Part shown: one piece after another, positions 25,850 to 34,875 of the stretch
How the letters are laid out: every line of letters starts with the position of its first letter
Numbering within the stretch: position 1 is the first letter of the stretch
Assembly: GCA_963749895.1 (NCBI GenBank)
Contig: CAVVOG010000001.1
Location: forward strand, 930,001-994,000
Direction: 5' to 3'
Source: AC-51 sp963749895
Lineage (GTDB): Bacteria; Actinomycetota; UBA4738; HRBIN12
DNA: 64,000 bases
Program-made: the position numbers and the translations under genes
Notes under the pieces: model-generated
What the model was told of the DNA's origin: nothing
The model's database searches: none
The model's input: only the letters and a program-made list of their open reading frames with translations

Positions 25850-25865
25850 GTTACGGCGGCGTTAC
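25850..25865. promoter_or_regulatory. Candidate GlnR box upstream of glnA
   Basis: GTTAC-GGCGGC-GTTAC: two pentamers 11 bp apart, the half-site spacing of actinobacterial GlnR boxes. It sits between the divergent leaderless promoters of glnA (TACGCT at 25823-25828 on minus) and the gene at 25887 (TAGGCT at 25873-25878), overlapping both -35 regions. Confidence 0.5.
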
Positions 25866-25886
25866 ATCTCGCTAGGCTCTCGCGCG

Positions 25887-27320
25887 ATGGTCCGGGTCGG
25901 TCTGTGGGGCGCCTTCGACGTCGACGACGTCGGCGCCATGCTGCTGCCGAGGATCGTGCGGCACGAACTCGGGTCCCGGCTGGCGTCGGCGGAGGTCCGC
26001 GTGTGGACGACCGGCGATCGAGCGGGCCGGACGCGCCTCGACGATCCGCGGCACGATCCCCCGATGCCGCTCGGTGCCTGGGGAACGTCGCGGGCCGACG
26101 AGCTCGCGGTGGCCTCGGACATCCTCCTGATCGCCGGAGAGCTCTCCGACGACCGCCCGTTCACGGTGGAGGGCGTCGGAGCCGTCCACGAGCAGGACGT
26201 GCCGACCGCATGGCTGGCCGTCCGCCTGCGGGACGAGCCGGATGCCGCGTTCGCCGAGCGTCTGCGCGCGGCCGCCGTGCGCCGGGCGTCGATCGCCGCG
26301 GGCGACGAGCGGACCGCCACGATCCTGGGAGACCTGGCGGACCGCGAGGTCGCCGTCGTGTCCGGTCTCACCCTGTTGGCGGACCGGCTGTTCCGCTCCG
26401 ACGAGCCGGAGGACCGCGTGACCCGGATGCGCGCCGCGGGCGTGCTGCCGCAGGAAGACGTCCTGGTCGTGCACGGGGGGGAGACCCTCCTCCCGGAGGT
26501 CGACACGATCGCGGCGCAGGTCCTCGCGGCGTGCGACGAGCGCGGGCTGGTGCCGGTCCTCGCGCCCTGTGCGCCACATGACGAGGGGTTCCTCGACGCG
26601 CTGTCCGAGCGGCTCCCGGAGGCGCGGAGGCTCCCCGGGTCGGTCGGGCTCGAGGACCTGTGCGCCGTCGTGGCCTGGTCGACCGGCACGGTCGCCGGCT
26701 CCGAGGCGCTCGGGCTCGTCGCGGCGGCGTTCGGTCGGCCCCTGGTCCTCGTCGGCGCGTCGCACGCGATGCCCGCCTCCGCCGTCACGGCGGGCGCGAT
26801 CGTCGAGACGCTGGCGCGCGGGGGGTCGATCGCCCCCGCCGAGGTCGCCGAGCGACGGGCGCGCCTCGATGCCCACCTGGACGGGGTCGCGGCCCTCGCG
26901 ACGCAGGCCCCGGCCGCCCCGGACGACCGGTCGGTCCGTTCGCTCGCGGCGCGCCTGGCCGCACAGGAGTCGGCGGCCGCCGAGCGGGAGCGCGAGCTCC
27001 AGACGATGATCGAGCAGCTGTCGCGGCGACTCACCGAGAGCGACGTCAGGTTCACGACGTTGTGGCGCAAGATCCGCGAGTGCGACAAGCACTACGCCTA
27101 TCAGTTCACCCGCGCGGAGAAGGCCGAGGCGCGCGTCAAGGTCCTGGAGGCACAGGTCGCGCGCCTGGGCGGCGACTGGCACGAGCTGGCGTGGTCCCTG
27201 CGCGTCTACCTGTGGGCCCGCCGGCTGGGGGGGCGCGTGCTGCGTGCCCTGCGCATCCTTCCTCCCCTCCCTGCGCCGCCGGAGGACCCGGAGCCCGAAG
27301 AGCCGTCTCCCGACGCCTGA
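25887..27320 (+). CDS. Polysaccharide pyruvyl transferase-like protein with C-terminal coiled coil
   Basis: 477 residues. The start VRVGLWGAFDVDDVGAMLL and later VVHGGETLLPEVD, LVPVLAPC and VVAWSTGTVAGSEALGL follow the layout of the pyruvyl-transferase (PF04230-type) GT-B-like fold used in cell-wall polysaccharide modification. The usual GGG motif is weak, so activity is unsure. Residues ~355-430 form a charged coiled coil, then a Pro-rich acidic tail. TAGGCT lies 8 nt before the ATG (leaderless). It sits in a glutamine-metabolism neighbourhood without an obvious functional link. Confidence 0.6.
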   Translation: MVRVGLWGAFDVDDVGAMLLPRIVRHELGSRLASAEVRVWTTGDRAGRTRLDDPRHDPPMPLGAWGTSRADELAVASDILLIAGELSDDRPFTVEGVGAVHEQDVPTAWLAVRLRDEPDAAFAERLRAAAVRRASIAAGDERTATILGDLADREVAVVSGLTLLADRLFRSDEPEDRVTRMRAAGVLPQEDVLVVHGGETLLPEVDTIAAQVLAACDERGLVPVLAPCAPHDEGFLDALSERLPEARRLPGSVGLEDLCAVVAWSTGTVAGSEALGLVAAAFGRPLVLVGASHAMPASAVTAGAIVETLARGGSIAPAEVAERRARLDAHLDGVAALATQAPAAPDDRSVRSLAARLAAQESAAAERERELQTMIEQLSRRLTESDVRFTTLWRKIRECDKHYAYQFTRAEKAEARVKVLEAQVARLGGDWHELAWSLRVYLWARRLGGRVLRALRILPPLPAPPEDPEPEEPSPDA

Positions 27321-27357
27321 CGGGAGCCCCGGCGGCCGGCGCGTGGGAAGATGCCCC

Positions 27358-30003
27358 GTGTCGAGCCTCCCCGACGAACTCCTCGCGCTCGCGCCCGACC
27401 CCACCCTGGCCGTCGCGGCGTTCGAACGGGTGACCGCGCACCCCCGCGCCGCCGTCCTGCTGACCGAGCCGGCGCGCACCACCGCCGTCCGATTGCTGGG
27501 CTTCTCGAGCGCCGCGGCGGACCTCCTCGTGCGGTACCCGGAGGAGTCCGCGGCGCTCGTCGACGTGCACCCCCGCGACCGGTTCGCCCTGGACGCCGAG
27601 GTCGCGGCCGACGTGGACCGCCACGGCCCCCAGGCCGGTCTCCGACGGTTCCGGCGCCGTGCCCTGATGCGGGTCGCGGCGCGTGACCTCGGCGGCGCCC
27701 CGCTCGAGGAGGTCGTCCGTGAGATCAGCGACGTGGCCGACGCGTGCCTGGCGGCCGCGGTCGACCTGAGCGCGCCGCCGCCGGGGTTCGCGGTGATCGG
27801 TCTGGGCAAGCTCGGCGGGCGCGAGCTGAACTTCGCGAGCGACGTCGATCTGCTGTTCGTCCACGGCGACCCCGGCCCTGAGACCCAGGGCGTCGCCGAG
27901 GAGGCCGTCGGGCGGCTGATGCGCCTGCTCGCCGAGCCGACCGCGGACGGCCTGGCCCTGCGGGTGGACCCGGCGCTGCGGCCGGGCGGGCGCGCGGGCG
28001 CGCTCAGCCGGTCGCTCGAGGCGACGCTCGCCTACTACGAGCGGGGCTCGGCGACGTGGGAACGCCAGGCGATGCTGAAGGCGCGGCCCGTCGCGGGCGA
28101 TCCGGATCTCGGGGCCGCGTTCGTCGACGGCGTGGCGCCGTTCGTGTACCCCGAGCACCTGGCGCCGGCCGCGATCGACGAGGTCCGTCGGACGAAGGTC
28201 CGATTGGAGGAGTACATCCGTCAGCGCGGCAAGGAGTTCGTGGAGGTCAAGCGGGGGCGGGGCGGGATCCGCGACGTGGAGTTCGCGGTGCAGCTGCTCC
28301 AGATCGTGCACGGGCGCCGCGACCCGGGACTTCGGTCCGCGAACACCCTGCTCGCGCTCGGAGCCCTCGCGAGCGACGGGTACGTGGCCCAGCCCGACGC
28401 CGAGGCGATGGCCGAGGCCTACCGGTTCCTCCGGCGCCTGGAGCACCGGTTGCAGATCGTGCGCGACCTGCAGACGCACGACCTCCCGTCGGACGTCGGC
28501 GCGCGTCGGACGCTCGCTCGCTCGCTGGGCCTGCCCGACGCCGCCGCGCTGCAGGTCGAGTACGACCGCTGGACCGGTCTGGTCCGCGAGATCCACGAGC
28601 GCCTGTTCTACCGGCCGCTCCTGGAGGCCTTCGCGGGCCCGACCGCGCCACGACCGGGCCGCGACCGGGCCGCCACGGAGGAGCTGCTCGAGGGGTTGGG
28701 ATTCGCGCAGCCCGGGCGGTCCTACGAGGTGCTGGAACGTCTCGTCGGGGCGCCGACGCGCCTGGCGAAGGTGCTCGGCCACCTGTTCCCCGTGATGGCG
28801 CCGGCCCTCGCGCTGGCCGCCGACCCCGACGCCGCGCTCGTCCGTCTCGAGCGGGTCGCCGACGCCCTGGGCGACCGCCCCGGTCCGGCGGATGCGCTGG
28901 CCGCCGACCCGGCGGCCGCGCGCCGGCTCGCGCACCTGGTCGGCGCGAGCCGCTTCGCCACCGACCTGGTCGTGGCCGACCCCGAGCGGATCCGGGTGCT
29001 CGCCGATCGCGCGATCTCCGTCGACGACGTGGGCGGACAGCTCGTGCGGGTCGTCGGCCGCTACGCGGCGCGCGAGCTCTCGGCGCGCGACACGGGCGAC
29101 GCACTCGCCGACGTGGCGGACCGCGTCGTCCGCGACGCGGTCGAGGCCGTCGCGCCCGACCTGCCGCTCTCGGTGATCGGGATGGGCAAGCTGGGTGCGC
29201 GGGAGCTGAGCTTCGCGAGCGACCTCGACGTGGTGTTCGTGTACGAGGGGGAGGGTCCCGACGATCAACGCCGTGCCGTCGAGCTGGCCGAAGCGGTGAT
29301 GCGCCATGTCCGCGACGCGGGGTGGGAGATCGACGCCGACCTCCGCCCCGAGGGCCGCAACGGCCCCCTCGCCCGCTCGCTGGCCGGGTTCCTCGAGTAC
29401 TGGGAGCGCTACGCGGAGCTGTGGGAGGTCCAGGCCTTGCTGCGGGTACGGCCCTCGGCCGGCGACGAAGCCCTCGGCCGGCGGTTCGTCGCCGCCGCCC
29501 ACGATCTCGCGTTCCGCCCCGGGGGGATCACGATCGACGAGGTCGTCCAGATCCGCAGGATGCGCGAGCGGATCGAGCGGGAGCGTGTGAAGCCGCCCGA
29601 GGCGACGAAGTTCCACTTCAAGCTCGGTCACGGGTCGCTCGCCGACGTGCAGTTCACCGTCGAGACGCTGCTCCTGCTGCACGGCGGGGACCACCCGGAG
29701 ATCCGGACGCCGAGGACCCTCGAGGCGATCGAGCGCCTGGCCGAGGGACGGCTGATCGAGGGATCGGTCGCCCGTGAGCTCGGCGAGGCGTTCTCGACGC
29801 TCACCGATGTCAAGGACGCCCTCGAGGTCGACCGGCGCGTGCACGCCGAGGCCGTACCGGCGAGCCCCGAGGAGCAGACGGCCCTCGCGCGGCGCCTCGG
29901 GTACGAGGAGTACCCGCGGCAGACGTTCCTCGACGACTACCTGCGCATCACGCGTCGCTGTCGCCGGGCGATGGAGCGCGTGTTCGCCGAAGCGCTCGCC
30001 TGA
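27358..30003 (+). CDS. glnE: Glutamine synthetase adenylyltransferase/deadenylylase
   Basis: 881 residues from the GTG at 27358, somewhat shorter than usual (~950). It has the tandem nucleotidyltransferase layout of GlnE: VIGLGKLGGRELNFASDVDL near residue 145 and VIGMGKLGARELSFASDLDV near 605, each followed by a helical regulatory region. The N-terminal domain removes AMP and the C-terminal one adds it to a tyrosine of GSI-beta. The target tyrosine is present in the glutamine synthetase at 30898. No PII gene is seen in the window. GVKRGRGGIRDVEFAVQLLQ-type linker sequence supports the family. Confidence 0.93.
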   Translation: MSSLPDELLALAPDPTLAVAAFERVTAHPRAAVLLTEPARTTAVRLLGFSSAAADLLVRYPEESAALVDVHPRDRFALDAEVAADVDRHGPQAGLRRFRRRALMRVAARDLGGAPLEEVVREISDVADACLAAAVDLSAPPPGFAVIGLGKLGGRELNFASDVDLLFVHGDPGPETQGVAEEAVGRLMRLLAEPTADGLALRVDPALRPGGRAGALSRSLEATLAYYERGSATWERQAMLKARPVAGDPDLGAAFVDGVAPFVYPEHLAPAAIDEVRRTKVRLEEYIRQRGKEFVEVKRGRGGIRDVEFAVQLLQIVHGRRDPGLRSANTLLALGALASDGYVAQPDAEAMAEAYRFLRRLEHRLQIVRDLQTHDLPSDVGARRTLARSLGLPDAAALQVEYDRWTGLVREIHERLFYRPLLEAFAGPTAPRPGRDRAATEELLEGLGFAQPGRSYEVLERLVGAPTRLAKVLGHLFPVMAPALALAADPDAALVRLERVADALGDRPGPADALAADPAAARRLAHLVGASRFATDLVVADPERIRVLADRAISVDDVGGQLVRVVGRYAARELSARDTGDALADVADRVVRDAVEAVAPDLPLSVIGMGKLGARELSFASDLDVVFVYEGEGPDDQRRAVELAEAVMRHVRDAGWEIDADLRPEGRNGPLARSLAGFLEYWERYAELWEVQALLRVRPSAGDEALGRRFVAAAHDLAFRPGGITIDEVVQIRRMRERIERERVKPPEATKFHFKLGHGSLADVQFTVETLLLLHGGDHPEIRTPRTLEAIERLAEGRLIEGSVARELGEAFSTLTDVKDALEVDRRVHAEAVPASPEEQTALARRLGYEEYPRQTFLDDYLRITRRCRRAMERVFAEALA

Positions 30004-30045
30004 GCCCGTGCGCGGGCCGCCGGCGAGGTCGATATCGTTCGGGAC

Positions 30046-30840
30046 ATGAGCGAGCGCCCGACCGCTCTCGTCACCGGGGCATCGTCCGGGTTCGGTGCGG
30101 AGTTCGTGCGGCTGCTGGCATCCGAGGGGTACGACGTGGTGCTCGTGGCTCGGTCGGGGCAGGCGATGGAGGGCCTCGCCCAGTACGTGGAGGAGCGCCA
30201 CGGGGTCGAGGCGACCGTGATCGTCAAGGATCTCGGGGCGCCGGGCGCGGCGCGCGCGGTGATGCAGAACCTCCGCCAGCGTCACCACGACCGGATCGAC
30301 GTGCTCGTCAACAGCGCCGGGTTCACGCAGTTCGGTCCGTTCGTCGACCTCGATGAGGCCGGGATGGTCGAGCTCCTCGGGGTGAACGTGGTCGCCGTGG
30401 CCCATCTGACGCGCCTCGTGCTGCCGGGCATGGTCGAGCGCCGGAGCGGGATCATCGTGAACCTCTCGTCGAACGCCGCGTTCCAGCCCGGTCCGCTGAT
30501 GGCCAGCTACTACGCGTCGAAGGCCTTCGTCCTGAGCCTGTCGCTCGCGCTCACCGAGGAGGTGCGGGGCACGGGCGTCACCGTGACCGCCCTGTGCCCG
30601 GGGCCGACCCGCACGCGGTTCCAGCAGCGCGGCGCGATGGAGGACTCGGGGCTGGTCCGCGGACGGAGGCTGCCGACGGCCGACGACGTCGTGCGCTGGG
30701 GGTGGAAGCAGGCGAGAGCGGGGCGTCCGCTCGCGGTCCACGGCGCGAAGTGGCGCTCTTTCGCGTTCGGCACGCGGTTCGTCCCGCGCAGCACCGCGGC
30801 CCGGATGGTGATGCGCGCACAGTCCAAGGTCGAAGGATGA
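30046..30840 (+). CDS. Short-chain dehydrogenase/reductase
   Basis: 264 residues. Classical SDR features are complete: TGASSGFGAEF (cofactor glycines), NSAGFTQFG, the catalytic Ser in VNLSSNAAF, YYASK with Tyr and Lys, and PGPTRTRF. It uses NAD(P)H to reduce or oxidise an unknown alcohol or ketone. TATCGT is 7 nt before the ATG (leaderless). It converges on glnA at 30898 across a strong hairpin. Confidence 0.9.
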   Translation: MSERPTALVTGASSGFGAEFVRLLASEGYDVVLVARSGQAMEGLAQYVEERHGVEATVIVKDLGAPGAARAVMQNLRQRHHDRIDVLVNSAGFTQFGPFVDLDEAGMVELLGVNVVAVAHLTRLVLPGMVERRSGIIVNLSSNAAFQPGPLMASYYASKAFVLSLSLALTEEVRGTGVTVTALCPGPTRTRFQQRGAMEDSGLVRGRRLPTADDVVRWGWKQARAGRPLAVHGAKWRSFAFGTRFVPRSTAARMVMRAQSKVEG

Positions 30841-30844
30841 CGAA

Positions 30845-30869
30845 GGGCGGGCCCGGAACGGGCCCGCCC
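30845..30869. terminator. Bidirectional GC hairpin between SDR gene and glnA
   Basis: GGGCGGGCCC-GGAAC-GGGCCCGCCC, a perfect ten-pair stem with a five-base loop starting 5 nt after the SDR stop, between two converging genes. Confidence 0.75.
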
Positions 30870-30897
30870 CTCGACGCCGTGCGTCAGCCTCGACGCG

Positions 30898-32319
30898 TCA
30901 CACGTCGTAGTACAGGCTGAACTCGTAGGGGTGCGGCCGCAGGCGCACCGCGTCGCGCTCCTCGAGCCGCTTGTAGTCGATCCAGGTGTCGATCACGTCC
31001 TGCGTGAACACCCCGCCCTCCAGCAGCCACTGGTGGTCGGCCTCGAGCGCGTCGAGCACCTCGTCCAGGTCGCCGGGCACCTGCTTGACGTTCGCCTTCT
31101 CCTCGGGCGGGAGGTCGTACAGGTCCTTGTCGATCGGCTCCGGCGGCTCGATCTTGTTCTTGATGCCGTCGATCCCGGCCATCAGCATCGCGCTGAACGC
31201 GATGTAGGGGTTGCAGCTGGGGTCGGGGGTGCGGAACTCGATCCGCTTCGCCTTCGGGCTCTGCCCGCCGACCGGGATGCGGATGCAGGCGCTGCGGTTC
31301 CGCTGGCTGTACACCAGGTTGATCGGCGCCTCGTACCCGGGCACGAGCCGGCGGTACGAGTTCGTCGTCGGGTTCGTGAACGCGAGCAGCGCCGGCGCGT
31401 GCGCGATCAGCCCGCCGATGTACCAGCGCGCGAGGTCGCTGATCCCGCCGTAGTTCACCTCGTCCCAGAACAGGGGCTCGCCGCCGGTCCACAGGCTCTG
31501 GTGGGTGTGCATCCCCGAGCCGTTGTCCATGAACAGCGGCTTCGGCATGAACGTCACGGACTTGCCGGCCTGGTACGCCGTGTTCTTGACGACGTACTTG
31601 TACTTCATGACGTTGTCGGCGGTCGTGAGCAGCGTGTCGTAGCGCATGTCGATCTCGGCCTGGCCCGCGGTGCCGACCTCGTGATGGTGCACCTCGATCG
31701 TGAGCCCCACCTTCTCGAGGTTCAGCACCATGTCGGTGCGCAGGTCCTGGTACTTGTCCATCGGCGGCAGCGCGAAGTAGCCGCCCTTGTACCGGGGCTT
31801 GTAGCCGAGGTTCCCGCCCACCTCCTCGGAGCCGGTCTTCCATGCCCCGGCCACCGAGTCGATGTGGTAGTACCCCTCCCACTGCGACTGGTCGTAGCGG
31901 ATCGAGTCGAAGATGTAGAACTCCGCCTCCGGCCCCCAGAACGACTCGTCGGCGATCCCCGTCTGCTTCAGGTACAGCTCGGCCTTCCGAGCGATGTTGC
32001 GCGGGTCGCGGCTGTAGTCCTCGCCGGTGATCGGGTCCTTCACGAAGCACGTGATGTTCAGCGTCGGGTGCTTCGTGAACGGGTCGATGTAGGCGGTGTT
32101 CGGGTCGAGCTCCAGGAGCATGTCGGACTCCTGGATCTCCTGGAAGCCACGGACGGAGCTGCCGTCGAAAGGCTGGCCCTCGGCGAACTTCTCCTCGGTG
32201 AGCTGGTGGATCGGCACGGACAGGTGCTGGACCTGACCCGGCAGGTCGGTGAAGCGGAAGTCCACGATCTGGACCCCGGCCTCCTTCGCCATCGCGATGA
32301 CGTCCTTCGGCGTCGCCAC
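30898..32319 (-). CDS. glnA: Glutamine synthetase, type I (GSI-beta, adenylylatable)
   Basis: 473 residues from the GTG at 32319, behind GAGGAGA. Family signatures: FDGSSVRGFQEIQESDM, WGPEAEFYIFD, EVHHHEVGTAGQAEIDMRY, NGSGMHTHQSLW and RIEFRTPDPSCNPYIAF. The C-terminal KDLYDLPPEE carries the tyrosine that GlnE modifies, and the length fits the dodecameric GSI-beta group. This is probably the main assimilatory enzyme. A -10 hexamer TACCCT lies ~40 nt upstream of the start, and an array of GTTAC-type pentamers lies just beyond it, where an activator would bind. Confidence 0.94.
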   Translation of the reverse strand: MATPKDVIAMAKEAGVQIVDFRFTDLPGQVQHLSVPIHQLTEEKFAEGQPFDGSSVRGFQEIQESDMLLELDPNTAYIDPFTKHPTLNITCFVKDPITGEDYSRDPRNIARKAELYLKQTGIADESFWGPEAEFYIFDSIRYDQSQWEGYYHIDSVAGAWKTGSEEVGGNLGYKPRYKGGYFALPPMDKYQDLRTDMVLNLEKVGLTIEVHHHEVGTAGQAEIDMRYDTLLTTADNVMKYKYVVKNTAYQAGKSVTFMPKPLFMDNGSGMHTHQSLWTGGEPLFWDEVNYGGISDLARWYIGGLIAHAPALLAFTNPTTNSYRRLVPGYEAPINLVYSQRNRSACIRIPVGGQSPKAKRIEFRTPDPSCNPYIAFSAMLMAGIDGIKNKIEPPEPIDKDLYDLPPEEKANVKQVPGDLDEVLDALEADHQWLLEGGVFTQDVIDTWIDYKRLEERDAVRLRPHPYEFSLYYDV

Positions 32320-32382
32320 GTATCTCCTCCCCTTCGTCGCTCGGCAGACCCGCAAAGGGTAGGAGTCGGACCGGCGGGTTCC

Positions 32383-32409
32383 GTTACCGCGGCGTTAACT
32401 CTGGGTAAC
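32383..32409. promoter_or_regulatory. Candidate GlnR box array upstream of GSI-beta glnA
   Basis: GTTAC-N6-GTTAA-N6-GTAAC, three pentamers at exact 11-bp steps, located upstream of the -10 (TACCCT, 32356-32361 on the minus strand) around the -35 position. Same spacing and pentamer type as the element in front of the other glnA. GlnR usually activates glnA in nitrogen-limited actinobacteria; a GlnR-like gene is at 35261. Confidence 0.55.
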
Positions 32410-32450
32410 GACGAACCACTTCCGTTCACCAGGACGGCTCGTCCGCGGAT

Positions 32451-34050
32451 CGTCACCGTCCCAACACCCTCGGGGTTCTGGGGTCCTTTGGGGACTACAC
32501 CTACGACGCCGGGTCGAACCGCACCGGGGCGGAACCGCACCGGCGCCAAGGAGTCGGTCACCTCGAGCGGCTCGGTGGTGGCGGACTGGACCACGACCTT
32601 CGACGCGGCGGGCCTGGCGACCCGGACCGACAACGCCGTCGGCGGCGAGCGCATCAACTACTCGTACGACCCCGCCGGTATCACCCTGGTCTCGGAGGAC
32701 TCGACCACCGTGAGCGCGAACGACCGCGCCTACACCTACGACGCGTTCTCACGGCTCACCTGCGCGAAGACCGGCGCCACGACCTGCGGCACCACGGCGG
32801 CCGCCACCCGGGTCACCTACGCCCCCGACGCCTTCGACCGGACGTTCCGCCGCACCTTGAACAAGACCGCGACCGATCAGATCTACCGGGGGATCACCGA
32901 GCAGCTCGTGAAGGCGGGCACCACGACCTACGCCACCGGGGCCACCGGAGCCCTGCTCGGGCAGAAGGTCGGCACCGCCGCCGCCTCCTACTACCTGCGA
33001 GATCCCCACGGCGATACGGTGGTGATCGTGTCCACCACCGCGGCCAACCAGGGCACCACCGCCTTCGACCCCTGGGGCCGGGTGCTCGGGGTCTCGGGCA
33101 CCCAGGCGATATTCGGGTTCCAGTCCGATGCCACCGATCCGCTCACGAAGGCCGTCGACATGGGCACCCGCTGGTACGCCCCGTCCCGGGGTGCCTTCTC
33201 CACCCGTGACGTGGTGTTCGGCTCGCTCACGAGCCCGATCGGCATGAACCAGTGGCTCTACGCCGGGGCGAACCCGCTCACGATGCACGACCCCACCGGG
33301 ATGCGCACCGAGCAGTGCACCGGCAGCTGTGACTCGACCACCGAGCAGCGCAACGCCACCGCGTACTCCCAGCACTCCGCTGGCTCCACCTGGGAGGACT
33401 CTTACGAGGTCGCGTTCCGTGTCGTGTTGCCACCTGCGCCCACCTACCTCGTGGAGAAGATGAAGTTCACCGATCCGTCGATGCGACCTGACCATGACGG
33501 GGGGTTCATCACTGAAGGGTTCGAGACCCGACGGGACGCCGTGCGCGCGTGCATGGACGAGCGGGGGTACGCGACGCGAGAGGACTGCGATGGCTACCAG
33601 GATCTCCAGGCCCTGAATGATTCCTACGAGCCCCTGATCGGCTCCGACGCCTATTGGGACAGCGTCTTCGCATTCAGTCTCAAGAACTCGGTGAAGTCGC
33701 TCCAGCTCGTGGGCCTATGGCCGACGGAGTCGATCGCCGTCGGGGGTGGGCTCGCCACGTACCGACGAGCTGCCCACCCTCTCGTCCCGTTCGGGGCCGG
33801 CGGAGCGGTCCACCAAGTGTGGCAGGACCGGCACACGGACATGCCATGGACGAAACGGGTCGCGCGCGCCGGTGTCGCGGCTGCTGGGTACGCGGTCGTC
33901 GGTCAGGCGAGCATCGCTGCTTTCGTGGCCTGCGCTCGATTCGGAGTGTCGCCCATCGCGTGCTCAGCCACCGTGTCGATCGGGGGTGGCTATCTATGGG
34001 AGCACGAGGCTGAGCCTGTGGTCTTTCGATCTCTCGGCCTGGAGGCGTAG
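32451..34050 (+). pseudogene. Rhs/YD-repeat protein remnant with orphan C-terminal toxin-like domain
   Basis: No start is present: sequence resembling an Rhs core (GDYTYDAGSNRTG) begins abruptly near 32457. A 16-bp tandem duplication at ~32517-32548 shifts the frame, after which the core runs on (TTTFDAAGLATRTDN, YTYDAFSRLTC, YLRDPHGDTVVIVSTT, GTRWYAPSRGAFSTRD, NQWLYAGANPLTMHDPTG). The conserved DPxG near 33289 marks the junction to a ~250-residue variable tail with no recognised catalytic motif. That tail contains several cysteines, an acidic middle and a hydrophobic end (AGVAAAGYAVVGQASIAAF). Rhs proteins deliver such tails as toxins. Here the delivery part is lost, so it looks like a stored or decaying orphan cassette. 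Confidence 0.75.
32823..33221 (+). repeat. Direct repeat copy 1 (Rhs core)
   Basis: 399 bp nearly identical to 34477-34875, with no length difference and a constant offset of 1654 bp. It covers the last conserved part of the Rhs core, from the DAFDRTFRRTLNK codons to just past the SRGAFSTRD codons. Confidence 0.85.
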
Positions 34051-34054
34051 TCAG

Positions 34055-34462
34055 ATGCCGCTTCCCGAGGCTGATCGTCGCATCCTTCGGTCGGCGATCG
34101 TCCCATTGACCGCCCTCGTTGTGCTGAGCGCCATCGGAGTGGCAGATAGCACCTCCGCGGGAGGAGCCGCGGTCGCGGTCGGTCTCGGGTTGCTCGCGGC
34201 GCTGGTCGCCAGCGCGATCGTCCGTGCATTCCGTCGCGCGAGACCAGCGAAGCACTCTGTGCCAGCGGAACTGGGTTGGCGACCGATCCTAGGGGGGTGG
34301 ATCGGGATCTCGCTCGTCTGGGCATTCGGCTCTCGCATGGCGACCGTAGCCAGTGCCCTCGTCCTACTGGGGGCCGCGGTCGCGCTCATGACGTTTCCGT
34401 TCATCGCACTCATCGTCATGCGCGGATCTCGCGGTGATGGCTCGTCGGATGGACTGGGCTAG
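34055..34462 (+). CDS. Putative immunity protein to the Rhs toxin tail, multi-TM
   Basis: 135 residues, starting 4 nt after the Rhs stop. About four hydrophobic segments: AIVPLTALVVLSAIGVA, AAVAVGLGLLAALVASAIV, WIGISLVWAFGSRM and ALVLLGAAVALMTFPFIALIV. Small genes directly behind an Rhs toxin tail are usually its immunity gene, and a membrane protein would suit a toxin acting on the membrane. No sequence family recognised, so the role rests on position. The duplicated Rhs core follows immediately. Confidence 0.55.
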   Translation: MPLPEADRRILRSAIVPLTALVVLSAIGVADSTSAGGAAVAVGLGLLAALVASAIVRAFRRARPAKHSVPAELGWRPILGGWIGISLVWAFGSRMATVASALVLLGAAVALMTFPFIALIVMRGSRGDGSSDGLG

Positions 34463-34476
34463 CCTCGATCCATCAG

Positions 34477-34875
34477 CCCCGACGCCTTCGACCGGACGTT
34501 CCGCCGGACCTTGAACAAGACCGCGACCGATCAGATCTACCGGGGGATCACCGAGCAGCTCGTGAAGGCGGGCACCACGACCTACGCCACCGGGGCCACC
34601 GGAGCCCCGCTCGGACAGAAGGTCGGCACCGCCGCCGCCTCCTACTACCTGCGAGATCCCCACGGCGATACCGTGGGGATCGTGTCCACCGCCGCGGTGA
34701 ACCAGGGCACCACCGCCTTCGATCCTTACGGAGGGGTGCTCGGGGTCTCCGGCACCCAGGCGACGTTCGGGTTCCAATCCGATCTCACCGATCCGCTCAC
34801 GAAGGCCGTCGACATGGGCACCCGCTGGTACGCCCCGTCCCGGGGTGCCTTCTCCACCCGTGACGTGCTGTTCGG
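34477..34875 (+). repeat. Direct repeat copy 2 (Rhs core)
   Basis: Second copy of the 399-bp Rhs core segment at 32823-33221, collinear without indels and with scattered base differences. Recombination between the copies would delete the toxin tail and immunity gene between them. Confidence 0.85.
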
